From contig NC_019689.1 of assembly GCF_000317025.1 (NCBI RefSeq), positions 633,501 to 697,500 of the forward strand: a DNA stretch of 64,000 nt, in the 5' to 3' direction. This DNA is from Pleurocapsa sp. PCC 7327. GTDB taxonomy: Bacteria; Cyanobacteriota; Cyanobacteriia; Cyanobacteriales; Microcystaceae. Within the stretch, counting starts at the first letter, position 1. Every line of letters starts with the position of its first letter. Below the pieces are notes generated by a model, which was given only the letters and a program-made list of their open reading frames with translations, had not been told where the DNA came from and ran no database searches. The translations under genes were made by a program, and so were the position numbers. Below are positions 18,501 through 26,483 of the stretch, piece by piece.

Positions 18501-19214
18501 ATGACAGAAGAAGTTCACCTTTGGTGGGTAAATCTAGACTTGAGCGCAGACAAGATTGAAGAACTCGCCCAAATCCTCTCGGCAGACGAAAAAGCTAGGG
18601 CACAGCGATTTTATTTCCAGCAACATCGGCATCGTTTTATTGTTGCTCGCGGCACGCTCAGAACGATTTTAGGGCATTATTTGGCGATCGCACCCAATCG
18701 GCTCGAATTTGAGTATAGTTCTCGCGGCAAACCCAAATTAGCCGAAAGCTTGGGCGGTAATGAGATGCACTTCAATTTGTCCCACTCGCAAGACTTGGCT
18801 TTATATGGATTTACGCGCGATCGCGCTATCGGCGTAGATTTGGAATATATGCGTCCGATCGCTGACGCTCAAAAGATCGCTCAACGCTTTTTTTCAGCGC
18901 GGGAATCGGCGATTATTGACGCTTTGCCAGACTCAGAAAAGCTAATAGCCTTCTTTCGCGGTTGGACGGCAAAGGAAGCTTATTTAAAAGCGACTGGCGA
19001 CGGGTTGGCAGGTTCTTTAGATCGGGTAGAAGTTTCCTTCGCGCCCAACGAACCGATGCGTTTGCTCGCTATCGACGGCGACGTGCAAGCGGCAGCCCGA
19101 TGGCATTTGCATGCGATCGTTCCTGCTGCCAATTATATCGCTACCATAGCGGTAGAAGGTCAATCCAATTCGCAATTGACAATTCGCAATTGGCAATTTT
19201 TATCCAACTTGTAG
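18501..19214 (+). CDS. 4'-phosphopantetheinyl transferase (Sfp/HetI type)
   Basis: A 237-residue enzyme that attaches the phosphopantetheine arm of CoA to acyl- or peptidyl-carrier proteins. Motifs are FNLSHSQD near 95, IGVDLEYM (Mg-binding Asp and Glu) near 112-119, and FFRGWTAKEAYLKATGDGL near 152-170. In cyanobacteria a single broad-range Sfp-type enzyme commonly activates both fatty acid and secondary-metabolite carriers. No polyketide or peptide synthetase is in this window, so it is likely the housekeeping enzyme. A long repeat region follows. Confidence 0.9.
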   Translation: MTEEVHLWWVNLDLSADKIEELAQILSADEKARAQRFYFQQHRHRFIVARGTLRTILGHYLAIAPNRLEFEYSSRGKPKLAESLGGNEMHFNLSHSQDLALYGFTRDRAIGVDLEYMRPIADAQKIAQRFFSARESAIIDALPDSEKLIAFFRGWTAKEAYLKATGDGLAGSLDRVEVSFAPNEPMRLLAIDGDVQAAARWHLHAIVPAANYIATIAVEGQSNSQLTIRNWQFLSNL

Positions 19215-19690
19215 TCAAAGATATTACCTGTCATCCTGAGCGTAACGGCGTGAAGCGAAGGATCTCAGAGATTTTTCGCGTCGAGGATGAAAATCTATTC
19301 TCTTAACAGGTCTATAGTCCTCTTGAGAGGACTTAAGCTATTAGCTTGGGATTTAAATCCCAAGCGGGTAATAAATTGCACAGTCCGCCAGGAACTGAAG
19401 TTCCTGACTCATAGCTTAAGCCCACTTAAGTGAACTGATGCGAGCTAGCCTAGAAATTGAATTCTGGGCGTGTTGGCGTCACCCGTCATGCTGAGTCCTT
19501 CGCTTCGCTCAAGGATAAACTCCGCAAAGAATCGAATATTTTAGGGAGCTGAGGTGCTTGAGATCCCTCGCTTATGCTCAGGATGACAGAATTTCGTTAC
19601 CTGTCATTGAAGAGCGATCGCGAAGAATCTCAATATCGCCCTAGGTTTCGAGATACGAACACTAGCTACGCTCCGTTGAGCATGGCATTA
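19215..19690. repeat. Nested palindromic repeats, no gene
   Basis: The outer pair CTGTCATCCTGAGC (19228-19241) and its exact complement (19576-19589) face each other. Within lie a third relative (GTCATGCTGAGTCCTTCGCT, near 19488) and a separate element around 19315-19435 with GGGATTTAAATCCC and the core AGGAACTGAAGTTCCTG. That core recurs at 50158. No open frame with coding character was seen. Confidence 0.65.
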
Positions 19691-19695
19691 GAAGC

Positions 19696-19848
19696 TGGTT
19701 GACTGACAAATCTTTGTCCCCTCATCCCTAAATCCCTTCTCCCACAAAGGACGAAGAGACTTCAGGCAAAAGTCTTAACTTGAAAGCCCCTCTCCCAGAG
19801 CGGGAGAGGGGTTGGGGTGAGGGCGATTTGAATTCTGTCACTCAACCA
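19696..19848 (+). repeat. MITE-like interspersed repeat, copy 2, with target duplication
   Basis: The terminal inverted repeats are TGGTTGACTGACA and the complement of TGGTTGAGTGACA. The direct repeat GCATTAGAA flanks the element at 19685-19693 and 19849-19857, consistent with a 9-base target-site duplication. The interior matches copy 1 (935-1086) in inverse orientation. Confidence 0.75.
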
Positions 19849-19926
19849 GCATTAGAAAAGCAATCATTTATGCAACAAGTCTATTACTTGTCGAGGGATT
19901 CCTTATAAATCAATTCAAAAAATTTT

Positions 19927-20015
19927 TTTGGAGGTGATATGAAATTAGATCGCTCTGGGTAAGTTCTATTTAGAAGAGAAAAAACAAACCCCTACCGAAA
20001 AAGGAACAAAAACCC
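19927..20015 (+). promoter_or_regulatory. Pilin leader with strong ribosome site and mini reading frame
   Basis: GGAGGTGAT at 19930-19938 is fully complementary to the 16S rRNA 3' end and sits directly before ATG 19939, which opens an eight-codon frame (MKLDRSG, stop at 19960-19962). The pilin gene itself starts 54 bases further on with a weaker AAGGA. It could be a leader peptide or an accessory ribosome-loading site. Confidence 0.45.
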
Positions 20016-20549
20016 ATGAATTCTCAATTCAAAGCCAACTTACTCAAAGTTTTAGCTAACAAAAAATCTAACAAAGGTTTCACTCTTATTGAATTATTAG
20101 TTGTTGTAATTATCATCGGCGTACTGGCTGCTGTTGCTCTGCCTAACCTCCTCGGTCAAGTTGGTAAAGCTAGAGAAACTGAAGGTAAGAATGGCATCGG
20201 TACTATTAACCGCGCTCAGCAAGCTTATCACTTTGAAAAGCAATCTTTTGCTTCAGCACTTACTGATGCTAACTTAGCATCTAACAATATTCTGGGTGTA
20301 ACCGTTGATAGTCAATATTACAGCTTCTCAACCAATGCAGGTGACGCTGCTAGCGTTACTCAACAAGCAGCTTCCACGGATGCTCCTAAGAATGGGACTC
20401 GCAGTTATGCTGGTGGTGTAGGCTTTAGCAGTACCTCTGGAGTTTACGCAAACGTTGTTTGTCAATCTGACCAAATCACTAACACTGCACCTTCAGTTAC
20501 TGCTGCTGCGACTCCCGTTTGTCCCTCTGGAAGCACTGCGCTTAAGTAA
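20016..20549 (+). CDS. pilA: Type IV major pilin-like protein
   Basis: A 177-residue prepilin. A short basic leader ends KKSNKG, followed by the class IV motif FTLIELLVVVIIIGVLAAVALP; the prepilin peptidase PilD would cut between G and F and methylate the Phe. Glu5 of the mature protein, needed for assembly, is present. The C-terminus has two cysteines (VCQSDQ, VCPSGS), suggesting the usual disulfide loop. It is followed by a terminator and then a second pilin gene, an arrangement like pilA1-pilA2 of Synechocystis. The low-Cys, Ala/Thr/Ser-rich body fits a major pilin. Confidence 0.9.
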   Translation: MNSQFKANLLKVLANKKSNKGFTLIELLVVVIIIGVLAAVALPNLLGQVGKARETEGKNGIGTINRAQQAYHFEKQSFASALTDANLASNNILGVTVDSQYYSFSTNAGDAASVTQQAASTDAPKNGTRSYAGGVGFSSTSGVYANVVCQSDQITNTAPSVTAAATPVCPSGSTALK

Positions 20550-20611
20550 ACTAAGCTAGTGTAATGAAACAAGTTTAAAAATTACTTAAATCAACACAGA
20601 TCTAATTTATA

Positions 20612-20652
20612 AGCATCAGGTAAACATGTAAATTAACCTGATGCTTTTTGTT
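20612..20652 (+). terminator. Terminator after first pilin gene
   Basis: The perfect stem AGCATCAGGT/ACCTGATGCT with a 14-base loop is followed by TTTTG and further T. It would limit readthrough into the second pilin gene and favour a high ratio of the first. Confidence 0.8.
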
Positions 20653-20775
20653 TTTTAACATAATTTAAATAGCTCGAAAAATTGCAATAAATAAAATGAT
20701 ATATCTTATCAAAAAAATGGGTAACCTCTACATAGAAGGCAATAATAAAATTAGAAAATATATTTATGTTTAAGT

Positions 20776-21297
20776 ATGAGTTACACTAAAATTAAGATCG
20801 ATCTACGATCGCTAAAATATTTCTTGTGTAATAGAGATCGCGATCGGGGATTTACTCTCATAGAACTTTTAGTTGTGATAATTATTATAGGAATTCTAGT
20901 TGCAGTCAGTCTTCCTAACTTTATCACTCAAATCGGTAAGTCTAGAGAAACTGAGGCTAAAAATAATCTCGGTGCTATTGCTCGTTCTCAACAAGCCTAT
21001 CACTTCGAGAAACAAACTTTTGCTAACGATCTAAGTTATTTAACTATTAATGGAAGTTTTGCCTCGAAATACTATGACTTACCAAACCCTTCAATAGCTA
21101 ATAGCGCAATCGTGAAGCATCAGGCAACTGCACTCAATCCTAATAGCGATCGCGTTAGAAATTATGCAATAGGAGTATATCATAATGCTGGTTTATTTAA
21201 TACTTTCTTTTGCCAAAGTCTAGATGTTGGCGTAACCGTTGATGTACCCGATACAACTAGCGGAGTTTGTACCAACAACGGGATTAGATTAGAGTAA
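20776..21297 (+). CDS. Second type IV pilin-like protein
   Basis: A 173-residue prepilin with the cleavage motif DRG^FTLIELLVVIIIIGILVAVSLP. It is clearly a paralogue of the preceding gene (shared SRETEAKNNLGAI, SQQAYHFEKQTFA). The leader is longer (about 27 residues) and basic. The C-terminal region also has two Cys (FFCQSL, GVCTNN). It could be a minor pilin or an alternative major pilin. The AT-rich 226-base gap upstream with a terminator suggests its own promoter. Confidence 0.87.
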   Translation: MSYTKIKIDLRSLKYFLCNRDRDRGFTLIELLVVIIIIGILVAVSLPNFITQIGKSRETEAKNNLGAIARSQQAYHFEKQTFANDLSYLTINGSFASKYYDLPNPSIANSAIVKHQATALNPNSDRVRNYAIGVYHNAGLFNTFFCQSLDVGVTVDVPDTTSGVCTNNGIRLE

Positions 21298-21378
21298 GGA
21301 TTTGTGAAAATTGCTATCTAGATAAAATATAAACTTATTCTTATATTTTAAATTCAGGTAGTGAAGATAAAGTGAAAT

Positions 21379-22149
21379 ATGAAAAATAAAAGACTGCTAT
21401 TATTCTTGCGCTATCTTACTCCGTTATTTTGTCTGGCAGGGGTTATTTATTTACAAACTTCACATATTAAAACAAAAAAAGCTCGGACAGGAGAAGATGC
21501 TTTAAAAGAAGAACAATCTACTCAAGTTTTCCTAAACTTACAAAAGAATATGCCTTCCTTTGGGTTTAACAATTTAATCGCAGACTGGAATTTTCTTGGA
21601 TTCATTCAATATTTTGGAGATGGAAAAGCTCGCGAGCAAACCGGATATTCTTTAATTCCTAATTTTTTTGAAATAATGGTCGATCGCGATCCTCGTTTTA
21701 TTCGGGCATATTTGCAAATGTCTACTGCCAACTCAATTTATGCAGGTAGACCCGATAAAACCGTCACTTTTATGAATCGGGTTCTAGAATCAGTTTCTCC
21801 TAAAACTTTCCCTCTTTCGATTTATATCTGGATTTATAAAGGCGTAGATGAAATCTTGTTCTTAGGAGATTTAAAAGCAGCGCGACATTCCTACCAAATG
21901 GCATCCAATTGGGCAAGTATTCAAGGGAATGAATTTATGGCAAACCAAACTCGCGCAACAGCCGAATACTTAGCAACTAACCCAGATCCAAGAAAAGCTC
22001 AAGTTTCTGCTTGGATGACCATTCTAACAACAACTCCAGATCGAAAAACTCAGCAGTATGCTATTGATAAGATTAAGTCTTTGGGTGCCGAGATTACTGT
22101 TACGCCAGAAGGCAAATTGCAAGTCATAACACCTTCTAGTTGGAAGTAA
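21379..22149 (+). CDS. Pilin-linked membrane-anchored hypothetical protein
   Basis: A 256-residue protein with one N-terminal membrane segment (about residues 9-26) and a helical extracytoplasmic body with TPR-like helices (RDPRFIRAYLQMST, DLKAARHSYQMASNW). It starts 81 bases after the second pilin gene and is probably cotranscribed. A similar hypothetical gene follows the pilA pair in other cyanobacteria as I recall (not checked). It may help pilin stability or surface display. Function unknown. Confidence 0.65.
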   Translation: MKNKRLLLFLRYLTPLFCLAGVIYLQTSHIKTKKARTGEDALKEEQSTQVFLNLQKNMPSFGFNNLIADWNFLGFIQYFGDGKAREQTGYSLIPNFFEIMVDRDPRFIRAYLQMSTANSIYAGRPDKTVTFMNRVLESVSPKTFPLSIYIWIYKGVDEILFLGDLKAARHSYQMASNWASIQGNEFMANQTRATAEYLATNPDPRKAQVSAWMTILTTTPDRKTQQYAIDKIKSLGAEITVTPEGKLQVITPSSWK

Positions 22150-22183
22150 TTGATAATTTTTGTTCGGCACAGGGAAAAGTAGT

Positions 22184-22200
22184 GTGAGCGTCTCGCTCAC
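22184..22200. repeat. Short hairpin GTGAGCG-TCT-CGCTCAC
   Basis: A perfect 7-base inverted repeat with a 3-base loop in the gap after the pilin operon. No T run, so it reads as a repeat rather than a terminator. Confidence 0.45.
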
Positions 22201-22222
22201 GTATAACTCACATATAATAAAA

Positions 22223-22294
22223 CGCGAGCAGGATGCTCTACTCTACTACGTTGAATACTTAATAGCTGGTTCTACTTAATACAAACTTGCATGG
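22223..22294. repeat. Left direct repeat of the toxin-antitoxin cassette
   Basis: The block starts CGCGAGCAGGATGCTC and ends ACTTAATACAAACTTGCATGG. A similar block of 69 bases in the same orientation lies at 22997-23065, on the other side of the toxin-antitoxin pair. Confidence 0.7.
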
Positions 22295-22342
22295 ATCGCG
22301 ATCGCGTACAATAAAAACTGTAGAGGGAAACGCGATTGCTTA

Positions 22343-22696
22343 CTAGAGTAGACGCTGACGCAATTGCTCGCGCTCTAACACAGTAAATCTTCCCTCAAAA
22401 GATAAACTAGCTTGACCTAATAATTGTAGTAATTGTTCGGCTGGTTCGTATGGAGTTAGGGGCTGATAGCGAAAGTAAATTATTCCCCAAGGTGCAGCCA
22501 TTCCTCTTTGATAAATTAACGTTCCATAATCTCTATCAAAAGTCAATATAATTCTCTGCTCGCGAGTAGCACGATTTAAAACTTCGGCATCTTCTATTCC
22601 AGGTGATTCTTCACTAATTGATACGACATCATATCTGGCATTGCGCAAAAGATTTATACTAGGCAAAGGCAGATTTTCATTGGCTAAAAACCGCAT
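22343..22696 (-). CDS. DUF5615 PIN-like toxin
   Basis: A 117-residue protein beginning MRFLANENLPLPSINLLRNA. The early acidic residue, EESPGIEDAEVL and the core ILTFDRDYGTLIY match the DUF5615 family of PIN-like nucleases, with acidic residues at the expected metal-binding sites. Its ATG overlaps the antitoxin stop (TGATG), so the two are translationally coupled. Such pairs are toxin-antitoxin modules in which the nuclease is held inactive by the partner. The target RNA is unknown. Confidence 0.85.
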   Translation of the reverse strand: MRFLANENLPLPSINLLRNARYDVVSISEESPGIEDAEVLNRATREQRIILTFDRDYGTLIYQRGMAAPWGIIYFRYQPLTPYEPAEQLLQLLGQASLSFEGRFTVLEREQLRQRLL

Positions 22697-23016
22697 CAAC
22701 TTGCCTCAGAAGATAGCGGAATATTGTATAGTATTTCCTCCCGCATACATTCAGCAGCAAATGCAAAAACTGCTCTTAAAGATTCAGGTGTAAGATTAGG
22801 ATAGCTTTCTAACAGTTGTTGTTCTGTCCAGCCTACGGCAAAAAGACCGAGTAAAAATTCTACAGATAAGCGAGTTCCTTTAATAACAGGTTTACCTATC
22901 CATTGCCAAACCCTTAAATAAATCAGTATTAGTAATATTTTAGACTTAGAAGGTAGGGGAGTGCGATCGGATTTGAATTGGGGAAGTATAAGAAGACGCG
23001 AGCAGGATGCTCGCAC
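22696..23016 (-). CDS. DUF433 antitoxin, N-terminus uncertain
   Basis: The core IGKPVIKGTRLSVEFLLGLFAVGW and LLESYPNLTPESLRAVFAFA is the DUF433 winged-helix antitoxin family, usually paired with DUF5615. The family start is normally about 12 residues before GKPVIKG, but no ATG, GTG or TTG lies there in this frame. The only start is GTG 23016, inside the flanking direct repeat, giving about 38 unrelated residues. The gene may use a rare start or may have been damaged by repeat insertion. The four-base overlap with the toxin is intact. Confidence 0.7.
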   Translation of the reverse strand: MRASCSRLLILPQFKSDRTPLPSKSKILLILIYLRVWQWIGKPVIKGTRLSVEFLLGLFAVGWTEQQLLESYPNLTPESLRAVFAFAAECMREEILYNIPLSSEAS

Positions 23017-23065
23017 TACGTTTAATATTTAATTGGCTGATTTTACTTAATACAAACTTGCATGG
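22997..23065. repeat. Right direct repeat of the toxin-antitoxin cassette
   Basis: It matches 22223-22294 at both ends (CGCGAGCAGGATGCTC and ACTTAATACAAACTTGCATGG) with a diverged middle. It overlaps the annotated start of the antitoxin. Its right end also resembles sequence near 23669. Confidence 0.7.
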
Positions 23066-23110
23066 AGTGCGATCGCTCTAATCAATAATTGTAAAGAAAT
23101 GCGATCGCGT

Positions 23111-23569
23111 CTACGGATTGCCAACCCAACCAAACAACTTCGCCAAACTACCTAAGATAGCAACAATCAGACCAATCAAAATCCCGCGATTGACAAATTC
23201 GGTTGTTTCGAGTCGTTTGCTCAAGCCATCTACTTTTTCATCGAGCGCTTTGAGATCTCCTTTTAATTCTGCTTTAGTCCCATCTACCTTTTCATCGAGC
23301 GCTTTGAGATCTCCTTTTAATCCGGCTTCAGTCCTATTAATATCTCCTTTTAATTGTGCTTCAGTCCTAGCAACAGATTCATTGAGAGCCTTGATATCTC
23401 CTCTTAGTTCGGCTTCTGTCCTGGCTACAGAGACTTTCAACTCGCTAACATCTTTGGCAACATTATCTATCTTTTGTTCTACTTTATCTATCTTCTGCTC
23501 TAATTTATCTAACTTTTGATCGAACTTAGCAAAAATTTCTTTTAAATCTGATTCAATCGTTACGCTCAT
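23111..23569 (-). CDS. Coiled-coil protein with C-terminal membrane anchor
   Basis: A 152-residue protein. Residues about 10-115 form heptads with internal repeats (ELKGDLKALDEKVDG appears twice, and VARTEA twice), then one hydrophobic segment (RGILIGLIVAILGSLAKLFG) precedes the tail WVGNP. This layout is common in cyanobacterial small coiled-coil membrane proteins of unknown role. The repeats vary in number and suggest slippage growth. A truncated copy of the 3' end lies at 23731-23844. Confidence 0.7.
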   Translation of the reverse strand: MSVTIESDLKEIFAKFDQKLDKLEQKIDKVEQKIDNVAKDVSELKVSVARTEAELRGDIKALNESVARTEAQLKGDINRTEAGLKGDLKALDEKVDGTKAELKGDLKALDEKVDGLSKRLETTEFVNRGILIGLIVAILGSLAKLFGWVGNP

Positions 23570-23730
23570 GTTGCCCGCCAGCTCGACAATTTATTGTTGT
23601 TTATATTTTAGACTTAAAAGTTAGAAATTAGTAACTTTAGAGCAAGACGCGATCGCGGGAACATCAAAAACTTGCATGGGGTGAGATCGCTCTAATCAAA
23701 ATCAATAATTGTAGAGAAATGCGATCGTAT

Positions 23731-23844
23731 CTACGGATTGCCAACCCAACCAAACAGTTTGGCAAAACCACCAAGAATAGCGAGTATCAGCCCAATAAAA
23801 ATCCCACGATTGATAAATACAGTCGAGTCCAACCGCTTGCTCAA
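23731..23844 (-). pseudogene. Remnant copy of the coiled-coil gene 3' end
   Basis: The minus strand encodes LSKRLDSTVFINRGIFIGL and then the same anchor and WVGNP stop as the gene at 23111, with about 80 percent matching residues. It lacks the coiled-coil part and a start. The bases beyond the stop (23669-23730) also match 23057-23110, so a block of about 170 bases was duplicated. Confidence 0.75.
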
Positions 23845-23852
23845 TCCAATCG

Positions 23853-26411
23853 TTAATATCTTCTATTTCCAACAATTTTTGTTTCAAGCTGAAAGTTATT
23901 ATCAATTGGATGGGGAAGATTTAATTGCTCAGTTCTAATTTGATTAATAAGTCGATCCAAGGGTAGTAAAACTTGAGGATAATCGGGGAATAAACCTAAC
24001 ATCAATACGAGTAAATTTACATCTTCTTCTTGGGAAGAGAGTCCAAAGGCTACCTCAGATGCTTTTAAATTTCTATAAGGTAATGTTAAAGCATTTCTAT
24101 ATACTGCCTGACTTTTTTGGCGGACAGAAGATAGCCAGCTTCTTAAATTTCTTTGCTCGAAAATATGTTCTCTAACTTGCTTTTGTTCTTCTGCATTAAG
24201 ATCGGAAGCATTCTCTAAATAACTATTTAAGTACTGTTGCGGTTCGAGCCAGGCACGTAGCAGTAATAAAACACGACTTTTGGGATTGAATTCAAGATTT
24301 TTATTGAGAATATTTAGAGCTTTTTGTGATGAATTTTCTGCCAATAATAATGCTTGTGAAACAGGTTGCAGTCGATTAAAATCTAGATTTTTTATCGGCT
24401 TTCGCTCCCACCACTGCAAAAGCACAATATTTTCATATATTTGATTATATTCGGGTGCGTTCGTGGAAAGTTGTGTCCAAATATTTTTGGAAAAACTAAT
24501 CGTTTTCTCAACAACAGAATCTTTTAGGCTCACAAGAGGGGATTGATTCCATATCTCTCTGGTTAAAATTTCTGGATTAATTAATCCACTGAGCGCTAAA
24601 GCATTTATCGCTTTTTCGGTTTCTTGCTGTTTTAAATATTCTAGACCGAGTAAATAGTAAGTATAATAACTAAGCCGAGGCAATAATTGGGTTGCTCGAC
24701 TTAAATATATTTGGGCGCGATCGCTCTGGTTCTGCTCGTGATAAAGTAGTCCTAAATTATGATTAAAATAAGCATCGTAGGGAGCTGCATCTACTGCTTT
24801 TTGAAATTGCTGTAATATCATTTCCGATAACTCTTTTGAGAGTTGCGCGTCTTTAATCCCTTCTCTTACTTGCAAAAGCTGAAATCCTGTTAATAGGTTA
24901 TAAATGGGATCCCAAGGAACGAGATTAGTAGCAATAGATAGTTGGTTATAAGCTTTTTCGAGATTGCCTCTTATAAAAAGACTATCTGCCTCTGAAGCCA
25001 ACTTCATTGCCCAAGTGACGGGAAACCAGAGTAAGAAAATTAATACCAAAACAGTAATACCTCCCAAACTTAGCCAGCGACGGCGAGAACTCCGAAGCTT
25101 ATTTAATTGAGATAATTGAAAATCGTCTGCCAGTCCAACAAGCATCACAATTAGCACGACTAAACTGCCACTAATGGCAATATTTTCTAGTTGATAATCG
25201 GTGAGACTAGATGCACCATAGGCTAACAACCCGCCGCCAATACCATAGAGTAAATAACGTTCGTTTGGTTTAGATAATTTTTTATATAACTTGTACCATA
25301 AGTAGCCCAAACAACCAATTAAGAATAAAAAAGCTGAGAAACCAACTAACCCTAATTCTCCTAGAATTTGGAGAGGGGTATTGTGAAGTTGCTGTACGTG
25401 GGATGCACCCGTTCCTACTTCAATAGGACGATAGAGGTTGTATACTCGTGCCATATTGCCGGGCCCGACACCGAAAAGTGGCTTTGCTTTGAAAATATTT
25501 AAGCTAGCCTGCCACATAAATATGCGATCGCGGCTTTCGCCATCAATTCTCACTTGAACGGCTGGAGAATGAGAGGCGATCGAAGGAACTTGTACGATCT
25601 GCCGAACTCTCGGATTGCTGAGTAAAATGAAGGCAATCAGAATCAGTAATGCACTACAACCTGCAAGGCGTTGCCATCGCTGCTTTCCTCGACCCCGAAC
25701 AGTAAACAAGACCATTCCCATTAGTCCCAAAATCAGTAGCCCTAAAAATCCTCCCCGCGAACTGGTGGTGTAAAGGACGACTCCTAACGGGAGACTGGCG
25801 GCTAATGCCCCGATTCGCTGCCATCCCTGGCGAGATAGGGCTAAGGCAATGGTTAAGGGCAGAATAAGTAGTAAATAGCCTGCTACAAAGTTAGGGTGTC
25901 CCATCGGAAATTGATTGCGAGGGGCACCAGATGCCCATTCTGGGTACCAAACGATGAGGCTAATGATACTCGTCACCACCCCAATCAAAGAAACTCCTAT
26001 CCATAAGCGCGTTATGGTTAATCCACCATTTCCTAGCCAATTGCGCAGAATGTAGAGTAATAACCCATAGCCAACCACAAGAGAGACATTCCAGAGGGCT
26101 AGTTGACGGAATTGGCAAAATAAAGTGGAGAGAAATAGCGCGATCGCGATTAACCCTAATGCCCAGTCCAACCCATGCCCTAGCGGTTTAAACGGCAGTT
26201 GAAATTGACGCAGCATCCATATAGCCCATACCCCTAGCAGCAAAAATCCAAGCTGCCAGATAGCTATCCAGGGCGAAGAAACCATTAGTTCGTAGCTATA
26301 GGGCAGCCAAGTAAAGAATACTAAAATCGCTAGACCAAGCCAGCCTAACCACTGACCGCGCCATGTAAGGGATAGAGGAGAAGGATCGGAGGTAGAAACG
26401 TTAATATCCAT
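23853..26411 (-). CDS. O-antigen ligase family protein with TPR C-terminus
   Basis: An 852-residue protein. About twelve membrane helices fill residues 15-470, with the Wzy_C signature around 300-345 (RDRIFMWQASLNIFKAKPLFGVGPG and HNTPLQILGELGLVG). The C-terminal half has TPR repeats (YFNHNLGLLYHEQNQSDRAQ). Fusions of this kind are common in cyanobacteria, and relatives include the IctB/O-antigen polymerase family. It is likely an extracellular polysaccharide polymerase or ligase. Its last codons abut the remnant copy of the coiled-coil gene, so the C-terminus may have been changed by that duplication. No kinase or flippase gene is adjacent. Confidence 0.82.
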   Translation of the reverse strand: MDINVSTSDPSPLSLTWRGQWLGWLGLAILVFFTWLPYSYELMVSSPWIAIWQLGFLLLGVWAIWMLRQFQLPFKPLGHGLDWALGLIAIALFLSTLFCQFRQLALWNVSLVVGYGLLLYILRNWLGNGGLTITRLWIGVSLIGVVTSIISLIVWYPEWASGAPRNQFPMGHPNFVAGYLLLILPLTIALALSRQGWQRIGALAASLPLGVVLYTTSSRGGFLGLLILGLMGMVLFTVRGRGKQRWQRLAGCSALLILIAFILLSNPRVRQIVQVPSIASHSPAVQVRIDGESRDRIFMWQASLNIFKAKPLFGVGPGNMARVYNLYRPIEVGTGASHVQQLHNTPLQILGELGLVGFSAFLFLIGCLGYLWYKLYKKLSKPNERYLLYGIGGGLLAYGASSLTDYQLENIAISGSLVVLIVMLVGLADDFQLSQLNKLRSSRRRWLSLGGITVLVLIFLLWFPVTWAMKLASEADSLFIRGNLEKAYNQLSIATNLVPWDPIYNLLTGFQLLQVREGIKDAQLSKELSEMILQQFQKAVDAAPYDAYFNHNLGLLYHEQNQSDRAQIYLSRATQLLPRLSYYTYYLLGLEYLKQQETEKAINALALSGLINPEILTREIWNQSPLVSLKDSVVEKTISFSKNIWTQLSTNAPEYNQIYENIVLLQWWERKPIKNLDFNRLQPVSQALLLAENSSQKALNILNKNLEFNPKSRVLLLLRAWLEPQQYLNSYLENASDLNAEEQKQVREHIFEQRNLRSWLSSVRQKSQAVYRNALTLPYRNLKASEVAFGLSSQEEDVNLLVLMLGLFPDYPQVLLPLDRLINQIRTEQLNLPHPIDNNFQLETKIVGNRRY

Positions 26412-26483
26412 TAAAAAATCGCGACAGACATAGGGAATTGTTGCGCCTCCAAAAAAGGCGATCGCTATTTTAAGTTTACTGAG

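Noticed and set aside
19215-20015. Hidden RNA gene such as a tRNA or 6S RNA in the 800-base spacer
   Set aside because: No tRNA arms or other conserved RNA pattern could be traced; repeats explain most of it.
22343-23016. New defence island around the toxin-antitoxin pair
   Set aside because: No restriction, Abi, CBASS, retron or other defence genes are adjacent.
23738-23938. Plus-strand 66-codon frame opposite the remnant
   Set aside because: It is the complement of the duplicated coiled-coil gene end, with a matching shadow at 23118, so it is a duplicate shadow rather than a gene.
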